Assembly: GCF_963676685.1 (NCBI RefSeq)
Contig: NC_092344.1
Location: 92,782,749-92,846,748, forward strand
DNA from: Mytilus edulis
Taxonomy: Eukaryota; Mollusca; Bivalvia; Mytilida; Mytilidae
Direction of reading: 5' to 3'
DNA length: 64,000 nt
The notes below the pieces were generated by a model that saw only the letters and a program-made list of their open reading frames with translations, did no database searches and was not told the DNA's origin. This document shows positions 1 to 10,166 of the stretch, in pieces (position 1 is the first letter of the stretch; each line of letters begins with the position of its first letter). The position numbers and the translations under genes are program-made.

Positions 1-1074
1 GCATTGTTGTGTACTTCAACGGTTATAACGGTATCGGCATTTAAATTGTCAATAACGGGTTCAGATTTCTCTAAAGTTTCACTTGTAGGTGTCGTTCGGA
101 TTCATCGTTTTGGTCGTTTTCATTGGTATCACGCTGTTTTGGTTTAGTTTCTGTGTCTTTGTTTTCGTCGTTTTTTTTCAGAATTTTCAGAGGCAGTACA
201 ATTATCTGACGACTCGCACTTACATCTACGAGGATAAAATCAACATACATTTGGAGCTTTCACAATTTTTGGAAATATGCCCAAAACTCTGACACTGATA
301 ACACTTATTGTTTGGACAGTTTAGATACAAATGATTAGGTGACAAGCAGTTCGAACACACCTTTGACTGATGGTCGTGCTTGACTCTAATGTTTTCATGT
401 TGATTGTTACCTAAATCAAACTTCATGGTGTATGGTAGACTTGATATATTTGGCGGAAATTTAACCACAACATATTTCGTTCCGTCGGTCACACTTGTAC
501 CATCATACATGTGTTGTTTTATCGGAGATTTTAGTTCAACATTATATGCTTCCAACTTTTCCCTAATCTCATCATCCGAGATAAAGACCGGCAAGTGCAT
601 AAAGCTTACAACTCTATCTTTGGAATATATCGCTTGGCAATTGTATATCTTTGTACCAATTACAAAAGGACCAGTACTGAGTTCATCGGCCGCGTCACTA
701 TTTGCTACAGTTATTTTATATAAGTTACCACTTTTCGGTACCATCGCTAACACATTACCTTCTCCACACAATACCTCAGCTTCTACTATTATACTATTTG
801 CACCAACCTTCTTGTTGTCTGCAACGTCAACAATTATTGTCAGTTCTTTTAAAAGACGGCCTCCCCTCTCACCAGACATGGCGAAGGGGAAGTCTAAAGT
901 CACTCAAAATTCAAAAATAATAAACAAAAGTTCAGAATATACCTGACTTTGAACAGTAACTTTGACGATAGCAGGCCACCAAAACTTGATGGCCTGCGGG
1001 TACACTAAATATCTTCTGGAATACACTCTTTGATGAAAACACGTCATCACATCATTGAAGTCAAACCGGAAGTC
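1..1074 (-). mobile_element. 5' part of a decayed L1/Tx1-like LINE (copy A)
   Basis: This minus-strand segment holds a 5' UTR (about 880-1074) and ORF1, and runs off the left edge of the window. Its ORF1 is clearly homologous to the ORF1 of the LINE at 2645-8456, and both copies share the 5'-terminal stretch that reads GACTTCCGGTTT on the minus strand, which places the element's 5' end near 1074. There it joins a tRNA-array unit a few bases beyond the tRNA gene, without the tRNA itself, so the 5' flank has been rearranged. Divergence from the other copy and a broken ORF1 tail indicate an old insertion. Confidence 0.75.
226..879 (-). pseudogene. LINE ORF1 (nucleic-acid binding, CCHC knuckles), copy A, C-terminus degraded
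   Basis: Likely starts at the ATG at 879 (protein begins MSGERGG), matching the start chosen for copy B; the frame is open a few codons further upstream. The first 150 residues look like the RRM-like/basic ORF1 body, with the conserved blocks VVSFMHLP, IREKLEAY and LKSPIKQ shared with copy B. Near the end are CSNCLSPNHLYLNC and CYQCQSFGHISKNC, two CCHC zinc knuckles. Below 226 the coding potential continues in fragments of all three frames as an acidic, S/T/E-rich tail, so several frameshifts have destroyed the C-terminus. The family role would be an RNA-binding chaperone for the LINE RNP. Confidence 0.7.
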
Positions 1075-1521
1075 CTAGCTTTAGAATGTTTAGGTAGTGA
1101 TGTTTTTACCTGGATATTTGTCATATGCATGTATACCGTATACAACATATTAAAGGATGAATTATATTGACCAATGGATTATAACGGTCTAATCGACAAC
1201 TATCTTATACATATATTGATGTTGTCACATGTAATGCATTCCCATCTTTAAAAATTCGACCGGGCGTTTATTAGCCTTTCATTATTCATCTAAATTCTAG
1301 CTGGCTTTCTTTTACCAGAAATCAATTACCAGAACATATCCCTCAAATTTTCGTTCAATAGATCGAAAATGTACATAAACCCTTAACAGAACATTTATCC
1401 ATGACATAATCCTCCACTCCAATTACTATATAATTACACATTTATAAGTCTTTTTGATGATAACCTTATCAGTGACAAGATGAGAATAAAACTCTATTTT
1501 CTTTTTGCAAAAATTATGCCA

Positions 1522-1538
1522 CGTCCCTGGGTGGGCTC

Positions 1539-1578
<40 letters not shown>

Positions 1579-1595
1579 AATTGCGCCACAGAGAC
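1522..1595 (-). tRNA. tRNA-Asn (GTT), reference description
   Basis: Folds as a canonical 74-nt tRNA: acceptor GTCTCTG/CAGGGAC with discriminator G, D arm GCGC/GCGC, anticodon stem TTCGG/CCGAA with loop CTGTTAA and anticodon GTT, T arm GTGGTTCGAGCCCAC. No intron. Internal Pol III promoters are visible as A box TGGCGCAATTGG and B box GGTTCGAGCCC. The 3' CCA is not encoded, as in eukaryotes. A T5 terminator on the minus strand lies at 1509-1513, nine bases past the gene end. It matches the animal cytosolic tRNA-Asn(GTT) consensus almost perfectly, so it looks functional. Confidence 0.97.
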
Positions 1596-2056
1596 TCGCA
1601 TGTCAAGCTTTAGAATTTTTAGGTAGTGATGTTTTTACCTGGACATTTGTCATATGCATGTATACCGTATACAATATGTTAAAGGATGAATTATATTGAC
1701 CAATGGATTATAACGGTCTAATCGACACTATCTTACACATATATTGATGTTGTCACATGTAATGCATTTCATCTTTAATAATTCGACCGGGCGTTTATTA
1801 GCCTTTCATCATTCATCTAAAATCTAGCTGGCTTTCTTTTACCAGAAATCAATTACCAGAACATATATCCCTAAAATTTTCGTTCAATAGATCGAAAATG
1901 TGCATAAACCCTTAACAGAACATACATCCATGACATAGTCCTCCACTACAATTACTATATAATTACACATTTATAAGTCTTTTTGATGATAACCTTAGGT
2001 CTATCAGTGACAAGATGAGAATAAAACTCTATCTTCTTCTTGCAAAAATTATGCCA

Positions 2057-2073
2057 CGTCCCTGGGTGGGCTC

Positions 2074-2113
<40 letters not shown>

Positions 2114-2130
2114 AATTGCGCCACAGAGAC
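2057..2130 (-). tRNA. tRNA-Asn (GTT)
   Basis: Second edge copy, 535 bp from the first; gene identical to the copy at 1522, flank slightly diverged. Confidence 0.96.
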
Positions 2131-2591
2131 TCGCATGTCAAGCTTTAGAATTTTTAGGTAGTGATGTTTTTACCTGGACATTTGTCATATGCATGTATAC
2201 CGTATACAATATGTTAAAGGATGAATTATATTGACCAATGGATTATAACGGTCTAATCGACACTATCTTACACATATATTGATGTTGTCACATGTAATGC
2301 ATTTCATCTTTAATAATTCGACCGGGCGTTTATTAGCCTTTCATCATTCATCTAAAATCTAGCTGGCTTTCTTTTACAAGAAATCAATTACCAGAACATA
2401 TATCCCTAAAATTTTCGTTCAATAGATCGAAAATGTGCATAAACCCTTAACAGAACATACATCCATGACATAGTCCTCCACTACAATTACTATATAATTA
2501 CACATTTATAAGTCTTTTTGATGATAACCTTAGGTCTATCAGTGACAAGATGAGAATAAAACTCAATCTTCTTCTTGCAAAAATTATGCCA

Positions 2592-2608
2592 CGTCCCTGG
2601 GTGGGCTC

Positions 2609-2644
<36 letters not shown>
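2592..2644 (-). pseudogene. tRNA-Asn 3' part, interrupted by LINE poly(A) end
   Basis: Only the 53 nt from tRNA position 22 to the 3' end remain next to the LINE. The break lies immediately before the AGCGCG of the D stem (minus strand), and the LINE poly(A) abuts it. The 5' part of the tRNA is not found at the other LINE end, so that flank has been lost or rearranged. Confidence 0.95.
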
Positions 2645-3159
2645 TTTTTTTTTTTATCATTAAAATTATTTATTTACTATTTACATAAAAACACCAAGAG
2701 ACAAACCTCTTTGGTGCCATCTTTGGTATGTACAGAGTTGTTAGTATTAACCTTTTTGTTAGTAATGATTTCCATCTAGATATATTTTTTAAAAGACAAG
2801 TGTTTATAAAACAATGACAATTAATTCAATGTATACCCAAAGAGAGATAACTCTAATGTTTTTTTCAAAAGTCAAACACACCTTTTTGACATTAATTTTT
2901 CGGACACTTTTCCTTTTTTCCAAAATTGTAAAGTTCTTTTAACGGTTCAAAATAAAATATTCAGAAACTGCTAGTTAACAATTGTAATCAGTTTGAAATA
3001 GATTTCATGTGTTTAAAAAAATAAAATTATTTTGTCGTTTTCAATACGCAGCAAGGAATTATTGCGTAAAAAATATTTATCAAAGATCTGTTGTTGATGT
3101 TTTATTTTGTAATAAGTGTATGCATATTCTATGTATTTACTAATTGTAAATTTGAATAG
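2645..3159 (-). other. LINE 3' UTR and poly(A) tail
   Basis: About 515 bp without coding potential, AT-rich, ending on the minus strand in GATA followed by 11 A residues. The two 1.55 kb elements in this array also end in GATA plus poly(A), a shared terminal motif that may be recognised by the same reverse transcriptase. Confidence 0.75.
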
Positions 3160-6100
3160 TCACACTGTGTCTATTTCTTTGTCATAAAACACTTTAAGAT
3201 TGCGTGTTTTGAAGATGCATAATCTAGCTATACTCAGAAAAAAGTTCAAAAAATATGTGTTCACAATCTTTGAACTACCAAGGTACCCAAATATCATCAG
3301 TTCCTCATAATTTATCAAATTCACAACATCAGGGGGATAATCAATAAAAATGTTATGTAACATATCTTTCAGAAAGTTATGTATCGGGGTCAACTTCGGA
3401 CATAAGGCAAACAGGTGTAACAAGTTTTCTGTATATAGACCGCACGCTTTGCATGTGTTGCTGACCACTTGACCAAATTTAAACAACTTTTCTAAGGTAA
3501 AAATAGCCCTGTGAACCATCCTATAGTTCAGACAGTGACAGTCAGGAGGTAGACCATTCTGATTGGTTACTGAATACAATCTAGTAAAATTGATCGACGG
3601 GTATTTCTCCGCCCAATGCTTTTCAGCTGTGGGCGTTTCAAACATTTCTGACAGTAAGAGTTTGTAAAATAATTTTGTAACTGCCCCTAAAAACGGAACT
3701 TCTCTGTCGTTTTCTAAACAAATACGTAATTTCGGAATACTCTCAGTATTTAACGGGTTTATGGATTTCAGTAAAATTTTCCACGTTTCAGGAATACATC
3801 TTAAAATCTTGTCGTATGCAGCTTTTATTTCATGTGGTTTTTCGTCAGGAAAATTTTGTTGAATTATTTCTACTATCGAACCGGAAGTAAAAAATCCGGG
3901 AATTACTTCAGAACAGATGTCTTTTATCTGGATCAAACCTGAGTGAATGAATTTTTCGAAAAGAAGCATTTTACTGTTTAGCTTTATATTTGGATTACAA
4001 AAAATAGGATTATCGTACACATGTTGAATTTCAATTTCAAATTTTAGCTTGGATTTTATTCTATAATAGGCATTAAACATTTCTTGATAATAAAGTGGTA
4101 AGTGTTTCAAATGCTTGGAATTCAAATACGTGAACAAAATATTTTGTTTTAAATCCATATTTTCAATTTTAGTAATGAAATAATCAAGCGCACTTTTCCA
4201 AATTGATTGACAATTCGGGTCAAGATATTTTTTAAGGAATTTTAATCTAAAAGCTTGCATTTTTAGAAAAATATCTGGAATATTTAAACCTCCTACTAAT
4301 TTTTCACCAATTATTGTTTGATACTTTACCAAATGGGACTTATGTTGCCAAAGAAATTTTAAAACTATTAATCGAATTTCATTTTTTATGTTCTCTGGTA
4401 ACGGGCATACTGTTAAAGTATAATAAAATCTAGACATTATAAGCGAAGTAAGAACAACTGCTCTACCAGGTAGTGTTAGATCTCTTTTATTCCAAAAAAA
4501 TAAAATTGTTTTTATTTTTTTAATTTTATCTTTCCAATTCAATAATTAACATAACTGTTTATCTTTACCAACATAAATTCCTAGAACTTTAGTTACAGTT
4601 TCACAACGCTGAATTTGAAATGTATTTAGTTCTTGATCATTTATGCTACCAGAACCTAAGCATAAAATTTCAGATTTTTGTTTATTAATTTTAGCACCTG
4701 ACGCTTCACTATATAGATTCAAAATTTTAAATGTTTCTTTTATAGAATTTTTGTCGGCAGTAAAAATATTAGTATCATCTGCATGTTGAAAAATTTTTGC
4801 TTCTTTATTTGAATTAGGAATAACAACACCTTTAATATTTTTATTCTTTATTATTGCCTGCCCTAATGGTTCCGCAACTAGAACGTAAAGGAGAGCAGAC
4901 ACGGGACATCCTTGTTTTATTGAATTATTTAGTTTAACATATTTTGTTAAAAAGCCATTACATTTTACGCTACTGTTTACATTTTTATAAAATATTTTTA
5001 TCCACTGAATGAATTTTGGACCAAAGCCAAATTTTTCTAAAACTAAATATAAATAATCATGATCAACTTTGTCAAAAGCCTTTTCTTGGTCAACTTTTAT
5101 AAGAAAAGCTTCTAAATCATCGTTTTTCAATGATTTCAATTAAATCTCTAATACTTGCAGTTGTATCTGCAATATCTCGTCCAGGGATACAACACGTTTG
5201 ATAAATAGAAATCAATTTCGGCAAAACAAATTTTAGTCTGTTAGACATTATTCTAGCCATTATTTTATAATCCACACATAACAATGAAATGGGTCTAAAG
5301 TTTTTTAACATATTTTTGTCTCCTTTATTTTTATAGACCAAAGTAATTATGCCATGTCTCATAGATCTTGTCATAAGTTTTTCTTCTTCAATAGCTTTAA
5401 AAATTTTCAAAAATATATCTCCGAACGAATGGAAGAAATGACAAAAAAATTCCACAGTTAGTCCATCGGGACCCGGGGATTTATTTTTAGACATACTAAA
5501 TAAAGCGGCTTTTATGTCATCTAAACTAAATTCCGCTTCTAAATTTTCCATATCATCTTCAGAAACTTTTTCCGAAATAAAATTTAAAATTTCATTTGCT
5601 TTATCTTTGTCTATTGTTGTACAAGAATATAAATCTTTATAAAATTTATGAACTTCATCAAGAATTGCCTCCGTAGATGTGACTATATTATTATCACTAT
5701 TTTTTAATTCTTTTATAACATTACAGTTTTGTTTATATTTTTCAAGTTGTAAAAAATATTTAGAATTTTTGTCACCATCTATTGCCCAATGGGCTTTAGA
5801 ACGCAAAATTGCGCCTTTACAAATGTTTTCTTCATGACATTTTAATTTTAATTTAACTTCCTCAAATTTATTTAAGTCAACAATTTCATTATTAGCTACG
5901 GCTAATGAAATTTTTTCGAATTCTCTTTGAATTTTAAAATATTCCGATTTTTCGGCACGGGATTTATTTTGAGCAATAACTTTTGCTAATTGTTTTATTT
6001 TATATTTTAAATTATCATACCAAACCAACGGTTCGTCATCATAAAGAGGACATTGTTTTTCGGTTTCAATTAATTTATTTATTTTATTTACAAACTCTTC

Positions 6101-6898
6101 GTCATCTAACAATTTGTTGTTGAATATCCATAAACCCGGGCCTCTTTCAATTTCACTAAAATCTATATTCAGATTTACAAAAGAATGATCACTGAACGCA
6201 TTATGTTTATAATAAACGTTCTTCACGAATACAGAAAAGGACTTTGGAATAAATATAAAATCCAATCTACTCTGAATTAAATTATTTTGTACAACTCGAC
6301 GCCAAGAGAATATTCGTGACGTTGGATTTCTTGCTCGCCATATATCATAAATATTAAAATTTTCGCACAACTGATTTATTGTTTTGTATGATTTGTCTTC
6401 TGTGTGTTGTGTTTTTCCGCACCTGTCAAGTTTTGACATAGATGTGTTCATATCACCCAACAAAATAATATTTTCTGTATTTATCAATTTTCCGCTCAAA
6501 TTTTCGAAAAATGTAGTTCTCTCAAGAACAGAATTAGGTGCGTAACAATTAACAATATTTATTAATTTATCATCTTGTTGTAATTGAATATGTACACATC
6601 TACCGTCAAAACTTTGTATATAATTTACTTCATGTTCAACCTTTTTACTTATCAAAAAAGCAACACCTTGTCTATGTGTTTCTGCACATGAGTAAAATAT
6701 TTTACCATTCCAAAACTTAGCAAAACTAGTAACTAAATCATCTGACCAAAAGGTTTCTTGGATAGCTACAACATCATAATAATTTTCCGAACAAAAAGAA
6801 CAAAACTTTTGGAATTTTGACTGATCCCTCAAACCATTAGCATTAATAGATACAATATTAACTATCAGTACAAAAAGTAAGAAAGAAAGTAAGTTTGT
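3160..6898 (-). pseudogene. LINE ORF2: APE endonuclease + reverse transcriptase, broken by one frameshift and one stop
   Basis: The reading starts from the minus strand near 6898, overlapping the ORF1 stop (6903-6901). No ATG lies in frame before the endonuclease (INANGLRDQ), so start by reinitiation or a non-AUG codon is likely. Endonuclease motifs: INANG, AIQETFW, LLGDMN, SDHSFVNL. RT motifs: SPGPDGL, NFRPISLLC, DQEKAFDKVDH, GCPVSALLY, and the catalytic box as HADDT in place of the usual YADD/FADD. The C-terminus holds CKACGLYTENLLHLFALC, the zinc-binding end typical of L1-type ORF2. The frame shifts between about 5139 and 5117, and an in-frame TAA lies at 4548-4546. Both sit in otherwise well conserved protein, so inactivation is recent. 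Confidence 0.9.
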
Positions 6899-6900
6899 AC

Positions 6901-8262
6901 CTATGAACTTGAATTTGATTCTTTATTCTTGGGTTCCCTCCTAAATTTTTTAAGCTCATCTGAAGTAAATTTTGGAGATGTAACCAAACGTTTCCTCCTA
7001 ATTTTACTCATATTCGCAGCCAATTCCTCGTCGGTCATTACAATATCAGCTTCCTTAGATTCATCAACTTCTGTATTTTTACCAACAGTATCAGTCAAAT
7101 TAGACCCACGAGGAACTGGCTGTGGTTCTAATTTTGATGGGCTAGACCCCCCTTTTTTATGCATTTTATTATCAACATTTACTGTCTCTTGTTTGTTTGA
7201 ATGTTCATCATCAGTCGTCAAATCTAGTTCATCATTATCAACACCAGACATTTGTTTTTCATCGGAAACTATAACATCATTGTCTTTTTTAGCGTTTTCA
7301 TCAAATTGTTCATCTTTGGCATCGTCGTCAGCAACACTTTCCTCCATGGTATCATCATCATCACCGTCACTTTTCGCCGTGTTATCATCGTCATCATGAC
7401 TCTGCTCCATGTTATCATCATCACCATTGACTCCATCCGTATGCTGGTCTCCAGCTTCATTCTCGTTCATACCATCATTTTCGTGGTGTTCAGTGTTTGT
7501 TTCACGTTCAGGAATGTCAGAATTTGTTTCGTTTCCTGTGTCATCATTAGTTGTTTCATTTTCATTTCTACCCCTGTTCCAAACCGGCTCACACCGACAG
7601 TATGATAACACTTTATGACATGTTTCACACGGCGGGGTTTGACAAGCTCTTGCTAGGTGTCCGAAGCGTTTACACTTGTATCAAATGTTATCAGGACAGT
7701 TTGCATAAACATGACTTGTCTCAAAACACTGGGTACAGACTCTCTTCTGTTCGTCATGGACTACTCTTATATATTCAAATGAACTCACGCCAGTTGAAAG
7801 TTTCAAAGTATATGGTAGACTTTGTCGTTCAGGGGAAAATCTAACTACTACATACCGTGTTCCATTAGCAACGTCCGTACCAGGGTGCATTTTCCGCTTA
7901 ATAGGCGACTTGAGTGTTACACCAAACTCCTGTAATTTCTCACGTATTTCTGAATCAGGCACATAATGTGACACATTAAAAAAACTGACAACTTTATCAC
8001 GCGAAAAAATAGCTCTGGGTTTAAAATTAGAGTCATTCACCTTGAAACCTGTATCAACTATCAAATCCAAAGCATCTTTATCAGTCAACGTCAGCTCATA
8101 ACTATTACCGCTTTTTGGAACACATGCAAGGACTGTTCCCTCACCAACTTCTTTTTCCACATTAGCGATGACATCGGCAGCTTTTATATTCCGATTATCA
8201 CCTACATCCACTAACACAGTTTTCTCTTTAATGGAGCGACCATCCCCCCTTCCACCAGACAT
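6901..8262 (-). pseudogene. LINE ORF1, copy B, with one in-frame TGA in a zinc knuckle
   Basis: Starts at the ATG at 8262 in a strong context (CACCATGTC); an open but less likely start lies 23 codons upstream. The body (VVSFFNVSHYVPDSEIRE, LKSPIKRKM) matches copy A. Knuckle CTQCFETSHVYANC is intact, but the first Cys of the next one has become TGA (7683-7681), after which the same frame continues through KCKRFGHLARAC and a second Cys-rich stretch (CETCHKVLSYCRC). The last 190 residues are very acidic, rich in D, E, N and S, and end in a short basic patch. Total would be 453 residues. Role by family: RNA binding and chaperone in the LINE RNP. Confidence 0.85.
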
Positions 8263-8456
8263 GGTGAAGGGAGGTGAGAAAGTCTTATTAAATGTCAAAA
8301 ATGCACAAAATATGGCCACAAAAAGTTCCACTAAAACAATATAAGGAATAATAAAGACTAATCATCAACGGATGGTTAGTCATACAACACAAACTTATCA
8401 GATTTTCTCTGGTTTAGAAGGCACGTCTTCGTTATCCAAATCCAAAACCGGAAGTC
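8263..8456 (-). other. LINE 5' UTR
   Basis: About 190 bp upstream of the ORF1 ATG. The 5'-terminal GACTTCCGGTTT is shared with copy A at 1063-1074, which defines the element's 5' end. It probably carries the internal promoter, but no motif can be assigned. Confidence 0.6.
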
Positions 8457-9182
8457 ACCTTAGGTCTATCAGTAACGGTCTAATCGACACTATCTTACAC
8501 ATATATTGATGTTGTCACATGTAATGCATTCCATCTTTAAAAAATTCGACCGGGCGTTTATTAGCCTTTCATTATTCATCTAAAATCTAGCTGGGTTTCT
8601 TTTACCAGAAATCAATTACCAGAACATATATCCCTAAAATTTTAGTTCAATAGATCGAAAATGTGCATAAACCCTTAACAGAACATATATCCATGACCTA
8701 GTCCTCCACTACAATTACTATATAATTACACATTTATAAGTCTTTTTGATGATAACCTTAGGTCTATCAGTGACAAAATGAGAATAAAACTCTATTTTCT
8801 TCTTGCAAAAATTATGCCACGTCCCTGGGTGGGCTCGAACGGTTAACAGCCGAACGTCCCTGGGTGGGCTCGAACGGTTAACAGCCGAACGTCCCTGGGT
8901 GGGCTCGAACGGTTAACAGCCGAACGGTTAACAGCCGAACGCGCTAACCAATTGCGCCACAGAGACTCGCATGTCAAGCTTTAGAATTTTTAGGTAGTGA
9001 TGTTTTTACCTGGACATTTGTCATATGCATGTATACCGTATACAACATATTGAAGGATGAATTATATTGACCAATTGATTATAACGGTCTAATCGACACT
9101 ATCTTACACATATATTGATGTTGTCACATGTAATGCATTCCATCTTTAAAAAATTCGACCGGGCGTTTATTAGCCTTTCATT
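8457..9182. repeat. tRNA-Asn array segment between LINE and LTR element
   Basis: Begins with a rearranged join: 16 bases of unit sequence (CCTTAGGTCTATCAGT, about 8458-8473... followed by AACGGTCTAATC) connect two parts of the unit that are normally far apart. It then runs through one scrambled tRNA gene and stops in the unit at CATT, where the LTR element is inserted. Confidence 0.85.
8820..8966 (-). pseudogene. Scrambled tRNA-Asn with internal tandem repeats
   Basis: The 3' half of the gene is present as three tandem 35-bp copies (starting 8820, 8855 and 8890), each lacking the 13 bases that encode the anticodon-stem 3' side and the variable region, followed by an extra 15-bp duplication of GGTTAACAGCCGAAC. 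Only the 5' half (to 8966) is normal. The repeated segment cannot form a tRNA. Confidence 0.93.
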
Positions 9183-9387
9183 TGTAGTATCCGGGGGGTA
9201 GTTTTAGGTCATCAGACAGACCATCTACAATGTCCGAAGAACTTCCCAGAAACCATCCTCTTCCGGTTGAACTAATGGCTACAATGCAGACGTCTATTCA
9301 TACTAGAAGAGCAATCGGCCGTTCCTGACTGCAGGAACGACCATCTAAGGTATATATTGATCTTAGTATTTACTCGGGATCACAACA
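9183..9387 (+). repeat. 5' LTR
   Basis: 205 bp, TG...CA. Contains a perfect 8-bp stem hairpin, CGTTCCTG / CAGGAACG with a 4-nt loop (9320-9339), and a TATATATT box at 9351-9358. Differs from the 3' LTR only at 9328 (A versus G, in the hairpin loop). Confidence 0.93.
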
Positions 9388-10166
9388 TTGGCGCTGCGAG
9401 CACTTATTTGCGTGGAGCATTGCAATTAAGAGCTCATTTTGTGATTTGAGGCGACGTTCGCTTCGACAGTGTTTCCAGCGGAAAAGGATTCGGGGGAATC
9501 CTTTGCCGATCGTTTTTGTTGTGTAATACTCTGGTAGAGAATATTACATAACATTTCAGGGGTTTTGCAGCGCGGTAGAACCCCTGATTTTTGAGTATTA
9601 TTGAGTATTTTTTATGTTTTTGCCGTGCAGGTAGTGTACGACAAAAAATAGTAAGACAGGAGGGGAAAGGTGATTTGGTTTATTCCAGCGCGGGAATAAG
9701 TCATTTCAGGCACTCGTGGAGTATTTTGGAGGAATACTTCACGGTTGTTTAGGAGAAAGGATTGTGCAAGTAGACGTCAGGTTACCTTGCTGACCCTGAA
9801 GGGACAGCTGGGTACCAGTCACCGGTAACTGCAGACCAGAAGGACGGGTTACCAGTCGACAAGTTATTGTTTTGTTTACTTCTGATAACCGCAGACCAGA
9901 AGGACGGGTTACCAGTCGTATTGTTATTGTTATTGTTTTGTTTACTTGTGTTAACCGCAGACCAGAAGGACGGGTTACCAGTCTTTGTGTTATTGTTTTG
10001 TTTACTTTTGTTAACTGCAGACCAGAAGGACGGGTTACCCGAAGCAGTAGTATTTGTTTTATTAAATAAATAAATTGTGGTATTGAGTGTGTTGTTTGTT
10101 GTTGTTTATTCTTTAAATAAAAAAAAACTTTGTTATAAATTGTTGTTCAGTGATTTACAGTTACAA
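9388..10166 (+). other. LTR-element leader with four ~60-bp direct repeats
   Basis: Non-coding 5' leader of about 780 bp. The 23-bp core GCAGACCAGAAGGACGGGTT(ACC) recurs at 9831, 9891, 9957 and 10017, separated by T-rich TTATTGTTTTGTTTACTT spacers (periods 60, 66, 60). It may be a packaging or translation element, by analogy with other retroelement leaders. The small open frames across the repeats have no independent support. Confidence 0.8.
9389..9403 (+). promoter_or_regulatory. Candidate primer binding site
   Basis: TGGCGCTGCGAGCAC starts one base after the 5' LTR and begins with TGG, complementary to a tRNA CCA end. I cannot name the priming tRNA; it is not tRNA-Asn of this array. Confidence 0.55.

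Larger units (their letters stand above)
1075..2644. repeat. tRNA-Asn tandem array, left edge (divergent units)
   Basis: Three units with tRNA genes at 1522, 2057 and 2592, spaced 535 bp. The first unit (1075-1521) carries many substitutions relative to the core (for example AATGTTTAGG instead of AATTTTTAGG). The next two share several edge-specific differences such as GGCTTTC for GGGTTTC. Edge divergence with a homogenised core is the usual pattern of tandem arrays evolving by unequal exchange. The third unit is cut at 2644 by LINE insertion. Confidence 0.95.
2645..8456 (-). mobile_element. L1/Tx1-like non-LTR retrotransposon (copy B) inserted in a tRNA-Asn gene
   Basis: Minus-strand element of about 5.8 kb: 5' UTR (8263-8456), ORF1 with zinc knuckles (8262-6901), ORF2 with APE endonuclease and reverse transcriptase (about 6898-3160), 3' UTR and an A11 tail ending at 2645. 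The domain order, the L1-type RT sequence (SPGPDGLTVEF, NFRPISLL) and the C-terminal C-x2-C-x8-H-x4-C point to the L1/Tx1 group, whose Tx1 branch includes families that target multicopy RNA genes. The 3' end sits precisely in a tRNA-Asn gene, at the same base as two smaller elements at 31630 and 35873. One frameshift and two in-frame stops make this copy inactive. Confidence 0.9.

Noticed and set aside
404-946. Plus-strand open frames opposite LINE ORF1 (and those at 6929-7618)
   Set aside because: They are antisense to well supported ORF1 coding sequence and owe their openness to its acidic or S/T-rich codons.
9867-10073. Two overlapping small ORFs in the LTR-element leader with repeated ADQKDG-like peptides
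   Set aside because: The repeats simply translate the direct DNA repeats in two frames; no start context or domain support.
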